Source of the DNA: Plasmodium coatneyi
Lineage: Eukaryota; Apicomplexa; Aconoidasida; Haemosporida; Plasmodiidae
Assembly: GCF_001680005.1 (NCBI RefSeq)
Contig: NC_033565.1
Coordinates: 1 to 64,000, forward strand
DNA length: 64,000 bases
Direction: 5' to 3'
In this document: one piece after another, positions 20,057 to 30,453 of the stretch
How the letters are laid out: every line of letters starts with the position of its first letter
Position numbering within the stretch: position 1 is the first letter of the stretch
The notes under the pieces: generated by a model
What the model was told of the DNA's origin: nothing
Databases searched by the model: none
The model's input: only the letters and a program-made list of their open reading frames with translations
Program-made: the position numbers and the translations under genes

Positions 20057-22472
20057 ATGTCCGAAACTGCACCCGCAGAAGATGGGCAACCATACCTGAA
20101 GGTACATTTCCTCCTCTTCATTTAAAGTGTACATATACATAAATATATATGTATGTGCAAGTAATAATTTATGCTCAGTGTATTAAAAATAAAAATAAAA
20201 AAGAACAAAAATGAACATATATACATTTCTCCCGCTTATATTTGCAGCACCAAAATTTACAGCAGTTGAGTTCAAAAATACAGTTCTATAATAGGATCGG
20301 GGGAGGGTCAAAGTATTGTTCCTATGAGGGAAAACTACCTGAAGCAAAGTTAAAATTAAGTACATGCACTGAAATTAATGGTGAAGTCGAGAAATTTACG
20401 CAGGTCCTGTGTTATGTAACCACAATGAAAGAGGAGGAAGCGGACGAATCATTGGTTAATGCATGGTGTCCTTTCTTCTATTACTGGCTTGGAGCTGAAG
20501 TGTGGGGAAGGGTGGGAGATGATAGTAATAATTTCTCAAAAATCATGAATTGTATATATAAAGCATTGGAAGTATTCCATGTTGACGATAATTGTACACT
20601 CCTTTACAAAGACACTGAGAATCTTAACAGAGAACTTTTCGATCAGAGGAAAAAAGTAAACGACTTTTCCCATGACTATGAAAAAATAAGGGGGCTCCTG
20701 AAATCTCATGGCAACTCCTGTGATGAAAAATATTACAAACATCTGGAGGAAGCTAATGGAACATTTAAGGAGGTGAGAACATATTGTAGCGGCAAGCAGA
20801 ATGATCCATATTGTGAGGAATTCAGAGGAAAATATAAAATAGACAATGACGAGAATCCATTGGAATTAACATCCACATCTAACTCAGAACAAATATCTGG
20901 GCAGGATGTTAAAGTTCATAGGAACGTTACGTTAGAATTGAAATATACAGCACAACATTTAGCAGCTGTTGCTGCTGCTAAGAAGCAGGCCAAAAGTAAA
21001 GCACCAAGACCGGACAGTGAAACAGCCCTACCACGGGATGATCCTGCTTCTACCCTTATCCAGGTGAGTCCAACATCAACAATAACAACAACAATAATAG
21101 GAATTTAATCCCCCCCCCTTCTTGTTTTTTTCTGTATAATGTGAATGATTGTACACCACATTGTACACATACATAGTGCACGCACATACATATTTTGTTC
21201 ATATAATATTTAATGTGTACATTAAATAATTTAGAATAAAAAAATATATAGGGATTATGTATATATTTCACTGAATTCTACATATTTATAGGGGGAGGAC
21301 CCATATTTGAGTGCCTTACCTTCAAAAGGTGTGTACGAAGATTTTAACATGAAGGACAAATTATACCATACCGGTTACCAAGATGTCGAAAACATAAGAA
21401 GTAGTCTGCAGGAAAAGTTGGACACATATCCCGATGCTTCTGAGTGTATAGATAAAATTGCACCTGTATGGTTCTACGTATCTAAGATGATGAGCCAACA
21501 GACTAGGGGCTTCCAGAACCGTTGCGAATATTTTTATTATTGGCTAGGAGACAAAATATATAGCAAATTGACGAACGATCAAGCATTCCCAACCGTTATG
21601 AGCACTATTTACACACAATTACCGAAGGAAGGAAATGCAAGTGAGTGTACAAACCTGTATAAGGATATTAGTAAAAATGATTTTCAGCTAATGAAAAAAT
21701 TATACGATCACTCTCGCGACTATGGAACAATACAAAAGAGATTACAGACTTTTAGTGCTCCTTGTGAAAAATTTGAAAAATATCTTAAGGAAATTTTAGA
21801 AACTTATGATAAAGTGAAAACAGAATGTAGTGGTCAGAGTGATGGCTACTGTAACGAATTTGAACAGAAGTATAAGGCTTCCTGTAGTAGGGAGTTAGCA
21901 CAACTATCATGTTCAGCAGGAATAAGCACGGCAGTCGGCGCCATCTCTTCCATATTAGGAGTGGTCGGTCTACCAACGGCTGTTTTTTTTTTATATAAGG
22001 TAATACAACTATTACTATGCTAGATGTTTAAATAACAATAATAATAACAGTGCTTACTATTATTATTTCTTTCCTTTCTTATTTAAAATAAAAATGAATA
22101 CACAATAGACTGCACTCTACTACATACACATATATGTGTATATATATATGTATAAATATTTATATATAGTTTTATATGTATATACATACATATATTTACC
22201 CCTTTCTCCTTCACAATTTTTAGTATAATCTTTTACCTTCTTGGGTCCTCAACCAATTTAAAGGAAGGAATAAAAGAGGAAAGAGCATCATCAAACATAA
22301 CTTTGATTCTCTAACAGAAGACACCTCCACAATAGGTGACTTGTCCACAACAACAACAGATGGAACATCTACCATATATCATGGTGCGCAACATGGTCGA
22401 ATAAGGAATAAATCGGCACAGTATCAAAGGACGAATGAACGAAGAAATAATATAGCTTATCAACGCATGTAA
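20057..22472 (+). CDS. KIR: KIR protein with two tandem KIR domains
   Basis: Exons: 20057-20101 (M-S-E-T-A-P-A-E-D-G, 15 residues), 20248-21063 (domain 1), 21292-21999 (domain 2 and membrane), 22224-22472 (tail). All junctions are phase 0, 605 residues. Domain 1 has C-P-F-F-Y-Y-W-L-G-A and D-F-S-H-D-Y-E-K, but ends in an Ala/Lys-rich linker at I-Q|GTGAGT with no membrane helix. Domain 2 opens L-S-A-L-P-S-K-G-V-Y, has C-E-Y-F-Y-Y-W-L-G-D and D-H-S-R-D-Y, then a helix ending V-F-F-L-Y-K. The tail is Y-N-L-L-P-S-W, ending I-A-Y-Q-R-M. The linker exon lacks a helix, so both domains should face the same side of the membrane. It is intact and one of only two plus-strand KIRs with a separate tail exon in the window. 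Confidence 0.92.
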
Positions 22473-22484
22473 AACACAGTTAAA

Positions 22485-23260
22485 ATGAAAACTGTAAAAT
22501 GCAAACTGTGTAAAATGTGAACACAGTTAAAAATGTGCAAACTGTCTAAGGAATGTGAAAACAGTTAAATGAAAAACTGTGTAAAATGTGTGAACACCGT
22601 TATAATAAAAACTGTATAAAATGTGAACACAGTTAAAATGAAAACTGTAAAAAATGACTAACACCGTTAAAATGAAAAAGTGTGTAAAAGTGAACAGAGT
22701 TTAAATGAAAACTGTAAACTGTTAACACTTAACATGTGAACACAGTTAAAATGAAAACTGCGTAAAATGTGAACACAGTTGAAATGAAAACTGTTAAAAT
22801 GTGAACACAGTTAAAAATGAAAACTGTAAAGAATGTGAAACAGTTAAAATGAAAACTGTGTAAAATGTGAACACAGTTAAAATGAAAAACTGTATAAAAT
22901 GCGAACACAGTTAAATGAAAACTGTATAAAATGTGAACACAGTTAAAATGAAAACTGTAAAACGGGAACTCTGTAAAATGTGAACACAGTTAAAATGAAA
23001 ACTGTAAAAAATGACGAACACAGTTAAAATGAAAACTGTAAAAAATGACGAACACAGTTAAAATGAAAACTGTGCAAAATGACGAACACAGTTAAATGAA
23101 AACTGTGTAAAAAATGTAAACACTTTTAAAATGAAAACTGTGTAAAATGTGAACACAGTTAAAATGAAAAACTGTGTAAAAATGTGAACACAGTTAAAAT
23201 GAAAACTGTGTAAAGATGTGAACGCAGTTAAAAATATGCATTGTCCGAAATACGACGAAC
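22485..23260. repeat. Minisatellite of about 33-base units
   Basis: More than twenty imperfect units of the type AAAATGAAAACTGTGTAAAA followed by TGTGAACACAGTT, starting a dozen bases after the stop codon of the two-domain KIR. Each unit contains the complementary pair AACTGTG and CACAGTT, so the array could form many small hairpins in RNA. Open frames on the minus strand here are produced by the repeat. Confidence 0.92.
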
Positions 23261-24086
23261 ACAGTAACATAGCAACCGCGTAGCAGAACAGTGCAAAAAG
23301 GATTTCCGTCCGTGCGGTCGCTGCGCTGCGAAAATGTGCGCAACGTGTAGCAGGAAGCGCGCGCGAAATAAAATTACACCGCGTAGTATTTACCAAAAAG
23401 AATTTAAAAAAAAAAAAAAAAAAGAACAAAGAAAACCCATCAATGTAATTGATGTCGCAAGAAATAAAGAAAAATTAATAATTGAACGCAGAAAAAAACA
23501 AGATTGAAAAAAAAAAAAAGAAAAAATTTACTAATAAAAAATAGCTAATTTACAAATTACGCCCCGTCTAATTACGCGGAGTTTGAGATCACCTTCTTCG
23601 AAAATATTTCTTAGTCTTTTTCCTTTTTCCTTCATTCTTTTACACTTCAATTCTTTTTTTCAATTCTTTTTCTTTGTTATTCTTTGTTACTTTAAAATTT
23701 TGTAATGCTGTTCTTATATTTAATATTTAACGTTGATAATTCACCTAAGATTCCAAGTCCCTGTATAGTTTTGGGGAAGGGATCATTATATGCGACCGTG
23801 ACCCATATTCCCCTTTTTTTTCTTCCATCATTTTTATTCTTTCAGATACTGTGTTATAGCATATTTTCTGTGGTAATGTGCACTTAAAAAAAGTGTACGT
23901 CTTTATAATGCTTTGAGGAAGGGAACATTATATATGTGTGACGGTAATTTATATTTTATTCGTCTTTGTTCACTCCTTGTATTATTATTTTTATTCTTCT
24001 GAACTGCATAGAGAATAATACTCTTTGTTGTACAAGGCATTTTAAAACACGTTGCAGGTTCGTGTAGTTCTCTGGGGGAGGAAACA
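23261..24086. other. Intergenic region
   Basis: A short patch with more CpG (23,280-23,370), A tracts, then AT-rich DNA leading into the 3' flank of the next KIR. No gene is seen. Confidence 0.5.
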
Positions 24087-25476
24087 TTACGTTGCATGGT
24101 AACGTATGTTGTTTCTTCTCTGTCTATTATTTGCTCTTCCTGCACGTGGTGATGATCTATCGTCATATATAGTAGAATCATCTGTTGTGTATGCTGTCGA
24201 AATGTCGGTTGAATCAAACGTTGAGTTGTACGTTGAGGTGTCGTCGTCCGTTAGAGTGTTGTCAAAGTTAGAGCTCGTTGATCTTCTTTTTCTTCTTCCT
24301 TTGGGAGAATTGCCACCTATTCCAGAAAAATAAATTGGTATACTAAGCCAGGAGGAAAGGAAACATATAGGTAACACATATCACATATATATATGTGTAA
24401 CTAAAGGCACTTTCTTTTTTTTTTTTTTTATACTTTTATTATTATTCACATATAAAAATAATCCAGCAAAAATTATATTATTTATAATTTTAGTATAATT
24501 ATAATTACCTTATACAGAAAAAACAGGATGGAAGGAAGTCCTACTGCGGCTAGTGCAGAAGAGATAATAGCGGGGGTGTTGCTATTATCAGGGAAGGTGG
24601 GCACAGTACTTTCCTGATACCCATGCGCGTGTAAGGAAATTTGACCATCGGTCATTGTTGTCCCCCTTTCTTTGGATTCTAATTTAGATTTCAATTCTGA
24701 TGGTTTGGGAATATTATTTTCAGCAGTACCAGTAGTAGTGCTTTGGCATACATTCTTGAATAAGGTACAATACCCATCCTGCTTGCTGGCTTTTCCCGTT
24801 TGGCATTGAGACTCCATTCCATTGCAAGCATTGTTAGCATCTTCTACATATTTTTTATAATGCTGAAGACATGATTTATCACTTCCTGTTATATAGGTTT
24901 CTACATTTTTATAGTCTTCAGAGTAATCGAATATTAGTTTCCTGCGCTTGAATTCTTCTACTTTATCAGTACGAAGCACGAAGCATTCGGCCAATTCTTT
25001 CCTATGGGCATCTATTGCGCTCTCTCTACCCGTACCATCTTATCCTTAAATTCGTCATCATTATTTGAATATATTCCAGACAATACGTTACCCACATAAT
25101 AATAAAGGAACTTACACTCCTCAGTAAGGTCCTCCCCACTCTTCTGTACACTCTTTACATGACATAGGGCCTTTATTATTTTACTAATTGCATCATCTGG
25201 TATACAATCTCCCTGTAGTGCGAGCTTTATTTTCATTATAGGACCTTCTGTACTACTACAGTCTTCCGGACTTTGCTTCAATTTGCTATATATTTTCCCT
25301 GAAGATAATTCATCCAAACATTGTTCTCCCCCTTCCTCCTATAAATATGGAATTAGCAGGAAAGTGGGACATATATATGTACATTATATTACATTTTGCA
25401 CATGTTCACACATTATATGCAGCAACATACTCAACTCACATTTCCCCTTCCCCCCCTCATTTGCACCTACCGCCAT
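24087..25476 (-). pseudogene. KIR: KIR pseudogene with frameshifts
   Basis: Exon 1, 25471-25476 (M-A). Exon 2, 24509-25338. Exon 3, 24087-24342. Exon 2 opens C-L-D-E-L-S-S-G-K-I-Y. The usual F-F-Y-Y-W-L-G-D is degenerate (K-F-L-Y-Y-Y-V-G-N). The frame breaks near 25,000-25,030: upstream reads F-K-D-K-M-V-R-V then TAG, while the next part (A-H-R-K-E-L-A-E-C, F-D-Y-S-E-D-Y, membrane end L-F-F-L-Y-K) is one base out. Exon 3 is 256 bases rather than a multiple of three. From the conserved acceptor|TAT it hits a stop after about 24 codons. The recognisable tail (G-R-R-K-R-R-S through N-I-R-Y-H-A-T) is in another frame. Two independent indels make a pseudogene likely unless the assembly is wrong at homopolymers. 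Confidence 0.82.
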
Positions 25477-26653
25477 TTTTTCCTTAATTTGGGTTTGCTT
25501 CCCTATATTTTTAATGCATGAACCTCATTGTACAATGTGTACTTATCTTAATATTTGTACTTAGTCTTTCTATTAGCTTCAGGAAAGTTATACACTTATT
25601 CCTCAATTCCTCACACATCCCTATAACCATGCCATAACCTTATGTATACTAAGTTCCTAATCCCTTCCCCCCCACACACTTAAAAGTATTTATTCCACTC
25701 CCTTCTCCTTAAGTATTCATTCCCCGTCTGCTGTTCCTTAAGGATTAAAAAATTCTTCTAAAACTTGAATTGTAGATATAAATTTATATGCATTATTTAC
25801 GTAAAAATATTAATTACTACTTATAAAAGAAGAAAGTGAATGATGGTGTGTTAAGGATGAGGAACGCGTGTTTGTTGTGCTGTGTGTTGTGGGGTACACT
25901 TTCTATTCATTCCTTCCCTTTTTTTACCTTTTTCTCTTACACATTCAGATTGTGCATGAGTATTTTACATGACTTCCTCTATAATTTCGTTCCTACCAGT
26001 GCTGCATATATGTATTACGTATTTATATGTAATATACATTAATTATTGAATGTATACACAGAATAAGAGAAGGAAGGAATGAAAGGAACATTATGATGAC
26101 GACGACGCTACGGATGATGATGATGATGATGATGATGGTAGTGATGGTAGGTGCTTGGTGGTAAGTTGGGCAGGAGGAGCGCGTGTAGTGTGTTGTGGTA
26201 TGCTCTTTATTTATTTGACCTTCCCCTTTCTTCCTCCCTTTAAAATTTTACTAATGTTCTGCTGAAATATACTCCATTTAATTCTATTGCTTTGTTCTTA
26301 ATACTCCCTACTTTTGTAATTCCATTTATTTTGTAGTAGCAGTTTTTGTCATAACCGTAATTCTAGCATAGTGTTTGCGGTGTAAAGATTCGTTTTTCCT
26401 ATATTCCTGCCACTTGTTCCTTCCCTTAGCTTTCGCTAACTTGCTTTATCTTTCTACATTCTATATGAAATATATTATTCATGTGCACAATGTGCATGTA
26501 ATGACAGCATTCATTTTACATATGAAATTCTGTAAATTATAATAATTTGGAAGGGCATTGTGGTGTACTAATTATAATTTAAGAAGGGGTACATTCCATA
26601 CAATGTATAATTCAGAATACGTCGTATGGTGTTCATAACTTGAAGGAGGAATA
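25477..26653. other. Intergenic region
   Basis: 5' flank of the KIR pseudogene and 3' flank of the next KIR. Mostly AT-rich, with a GAT/GAC triplet microsatellite at about 26,095-26,150. No gene is supported. Confidence 0.55.
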
Positions 26654-28404
26654 TTATGTAGGATGGTAACTTATATTTCTTCCCTGCGCCCTATTATTAT
26701 TATTCGTTCTTCTGCTGGTAGATGTTGTAGTGTATGAGATGGAACCCTCTGTTGACTCATCATCCCAATACTCCGATGAGTCCTCTGTGGACTCGTGTGT
26801 TGAGTCTGTTGTTGCATATTCCATTGAATCGTCGTCGTCCGTTTCCATATTCAAGTTACGTTCAATGGATCTTTCTCTTCTCCTTCTTTTTTCTCTTTTA
26901 AGGGAGGAGTTACTTTTTTTAGAGAAAAGGGTAGTATACTGAGAGGGGAAGAGGAAGAAAGAAAAAGGAAGAAGGGTAGAAATGGGTTATCACCAATGTA
27001 CATTTATTGTGTACATTGGACATCTGTTCCTTAAACAACAAAGAAAGATACGGGGAGTATGAGACAATGAACATTAGTAAATGCTCGTCTTCATTGTTTT
27101 ATTATAGTATATATGTGCGTACGCACATAATACCTTATATAAAAGGAAAGCAACTACTGGAATTGCTACCACTACTGCTGCACCTGCTCCAACGGCTGAC
27201 GGAATGATGGGGCTTGTAGAGGTTGTGCCTGCTGAATCACTATCCACAAGTTCCTGAACATTGCCAGCTGAAGAAGAACTGCTACTACTGCTAGAAGAGG
27301 AGGAAGAACTACTACTGGAAGAAGTATGAGATTCATTCTCTTCAAGTTTCTTTGTTTCTGTAGGAACTTGTGAACCAGAACCCGCTTTACCAGGGTTGCC
27401 ACTTGGTCCCTCAGCTACGGATATTTCTATGGGTGCTGGAGTAGCCGTTTCTGCAGGAGCTGCAGCATCCCTCTGATCGGGTGATTCAGTTCCTGAAATT
27501 ATACTTCCCTGAGGTCCATCTTCCAGGGGGCTGTCACTTCTTCGACTTATTTCCAATGTTACTAATGATGTCTGCGGTACCGTCACCTCGGCCTTCTTCT
27601 CTACATTCACGGTACATGGTCTTTCTGTTCCTAATTTCTTTAGCAGTTTTGACGGTTCTTTCCTTTCTTTGTTACTTCCTCTATTGTAGCCAGGAAACAT
27701 ACTTTGAAATGTTGTACAGCATGGGAACTTCTGCTCTCTACTTATACAGTCGTTCCTTATTTTATCATATTTCCCCTGAATTTCTTCTAAATATTTCCAA
27801 CATCCTCCGTTACACTTGCCATTAATACTATTAACTTTCCCCTGTATTTGACTAAAATTATTGGAGTACAGGTACAGATGCTTCAATTCTTTATACTGTT
27901 TTTTAGTTACTCCTGGGCACAGATTTGTGCACTTATTGTCACCAATGCTGTTCTTGAGTGTATCATACAGGGATCCCATGGCATTTCCGAATTCGTCCTG
28001 GTCCCCCACTATTCCTAATATAATGTCCCCCAACCAATAATAAAAAGAAGTAGAGTCATAAATTTGCATTGCTTCTAGGCCAGACTTCCCAACTCTCTTA
28101 TACCAGACATTTATAATTTTTTGTACGTTCTCCATAGAAATGTTAAACCCCCCTATTGTACTTTCTACTAGATTCTTGACTTCGTCAACTTTATCACTAC
28201 TACATGATCTTCCCTCAGCGTATTGCTGAATTCTTTGGTAAAGTCTCCTCGAGCTCCCTTCCTCTTTACAATTTCCCTGTGGACATCAAAAATTACAATG
28301 TATATTATACTTTACACATATATACTCATATTATTCTAACGTATAATATACGCAGCACATTTTACCCATACTATTCTTTCATTCGTCCTTACCTCATTTG
28401 ACAT
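26654..28404 (-). CDS. KIR: KIR protein with long serine-rich stalk
   Basis: Exons: 28393-28404 (M-S-N-E), 27134-28276, 26654-26938, phase 0 throughout, 479 residues. Exon 2 is longer than its neighbours (381 codons). It has S-F-Y-Y-W-L-G-D-I and the C-rich KIR domain. An extended stalk rich in Ser, Pro, Glu and Ala then includes a run of about 18 serines, before a helix ending V-A-F-L-L-Y-K. The N-terminal part lacks the usual L-P-S start (it begins G-N-C-K-E-E-G). The tail begins Y-T-T-L-F-S-K-K-S-N, is strongly basic and then acidic/Ser/Thr-rich, and ends S-Y-H-P-T. The polyserine run probably varies in length. Intact as read. Confidence 0.88.
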
Positions 28405-29149
28405 TTTTTCCTGCTTCTTCTGTTGTAATACTTGACGGTTTACAACAATTTTATCTGGATATGTTCACCCTCGGCATACACTCGTTTAAAGTGTATTCCT
28501 GACTATTCCTTCTGTTTTATTTATACTTATTCATGGTTATACATTAAATTCTTACTACCTTCACAATTCATAATTCTTATTTCTTAATTATTCTTAATGC
28601 ATATATTTCCTTTATATTCTCATACATACTATGTAAGTATAGTACTCACCCTTAATTTAAGAATCGGACGCTGAAAATGTAAGAACAGGAAATACATTCC
28701 TTATTTAGATATTATACTTTCATATTTTTTATGTATCCTTTTGAGTATTATATTCCTATATGAGTAATACTCATTTTTCCTGGAGGAACCTAATTCTTTC
28801 TTTCCTAAAACATTGTACTCATCCTATATTTTAAATTCGCATTCCACTATTGTTTACATTTTTTATTGGTAATTATCTATATATATTATATAATTCCCAA
28901 ATTAAAAAGGATTCCTCACGCCACCTTACATTGTGTACAGTAAAGATCTGTTTGCATTATTAATTTTTGTCACCACAAATTTATTTGTTCATACAATGCG
29001 GTTACTCCTTTTATTCTTATATAGAGCGTTCATTAAGTTCTTTTTATTTGTGATTTACCCCTTCCTTTTCCATGTATGTGTTCGTAAGTACAAAATATAT
29101 GTGCAATAGTTCAACAGTGTGTAACAACATTCCGGTGCGCGAACAAACA
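28405..29149. other. AT-rich intergenic region
   Basis: 5' flank of the polyserine KIR. No repeats of note and no gene. Confidence 0.5.
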
Positions 29150-30290
29150 ACATGGTTCCTTGCCTTTTTTTGGGACAATTTTTTCTGCGACAAAATTTAT
29201 ATTAGGGCAATTTTTCTATTGGGCATCTTCTATTTTTCCAATTTTTTCTGTGTGACAAAATTTATATTAGGGAACATTTCTTTTTTTGACAACTTTTCTG
29301 GACAACTCATGTTTCCAATTTTCCCTGTGACAATTTTATATTAGGCCAATTTTTTCTTTTTTTGGACAATTTCTTTTCTTTTTTTTCGCAATTTTCTCTG
29401 TGATAAATTTATATATTAAGGCAATTATTTTTCTTTTTTTTGGACAAATTTATTAGGGCATTCTTTTTTTTTCTGGACAATTTCTTTTTTTTTTTTTTTT
29501 GCAATTTTTTTTCTTTCTTTTTATGCACCTTTCCGGGTTCACATACACCCCTAATTATTAAACAACAGGCCCTATTCTTGTTCTTACAACCTGAAACCCT
29601 GAACCATAAATGTGAAATCCTACACCCTAAATACGAAATCCCATACCCCTGAGTGCGGAACACTCACACCCTAAATGCGAAATGCCATACTCTCCCACTG
29701 ATTCATTCATCTTCATTTTTTCCTTCTTTCTTTCGTTCTTTTCTTTTTTTTGGGGTGCAATTTTTTTCTGTGTGACAAATTTCTATTAGGGCAATTCTTT
29801 TCTTTTTTCTTGGACAATTTTTTTTTTTTTTTTTTGTGCAATTTTCTCTGTGTGACAAAATTTATATTAGGGCAATTTCTTTCTTTTTTTGGACAATTTT
29901 TTTTTTGGGAGCTAATTTTTTTTTCGCAATTCTTTTTTTTGGCAATTCCTTTTTGCAATTTTCTCTGTGTGACAAATTTTATATTGGGACAATTTTTTCT
30001 GTTTGACAAATTTATATTATGGCATTTTTTTTTTTTGTGCAATTTTTTCTGTTTGACAAATTTATATTATGGCATTTTTTTTTTTTGTGCAATTTTTTCT
30101 CTGTGACAAAATTTATATTAGGGCAATTTTCTTTTTTTTTGGACAATTTTTTTTTTTGTGCAATTTTTTCTCTGTGACAAAATTTATATTAGGGCATTTT
30201 TTTCTTTTTTTGGACAACCTTTTTTTTTTTGGCGCAATTTTTTCTGTGACAAATTTATATTAGGGAATTTTTTTTTTGCGGCTAATATTA
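29150..30290. repeat. T-rich tandem array of about 70-80-base units
   Basis: Imperfect units containing CTGTGTGACAAAATTTATAT, then TTAGGGCAATTTTTT, TTTTTTGGACAA and TTTTTTGTGCAA. About a dozen copies, interrupted at about 29,530-29,740 by a different sequence (listed next). Long open frames on both strands are repeat artefacts (Phe-rich or Lys-rich). Confidence 0.88.
29580..29735 (-). repeat. Orphan SICAvar intron repeat, inverted
   Basis: Sequence such as CCTAAATACGAAATCCCATA and CACCCTAAATGCGAAATGCC is the reverse complement of the SICAvar tail-intron unit (TAGGATTTCGCATTTAGGGTGT). It is followed by CTGATTCATTCATCTTCATTTTTTCC, matching the inverted A-rich start of that intron (compare 7740-7775). 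It sits in the middle of the T-rich array with no SICAvar exon nearby, so it is a relic of an inverted SICAvar 3' region. Confidence 0.75.
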
Positions 30291-30453
30291 ACTACACAAA
30301 AACATGAGCACTTTAATACAAAACAAAACAAAAAAAAAAAAGTCCTCCTGTTCGTACACTGTATATAAACACTGCGCGCTCATTTATGTTCCCCCTAGGT
30401 AGAATATTCATTCAATGTTACATACACGATGTTACATTCCACAATGTGTTATA

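Noticed and set aside
23058..23429. Phe-rich frame on minus
   Set aside because: Runs through the 33-base minisatellite; no motif.
29713..30263. Lys-rich (minus) and Phe/Cys-rich (plus) frames
   Set aside because: Products of the T-rich array of about 75-base units.
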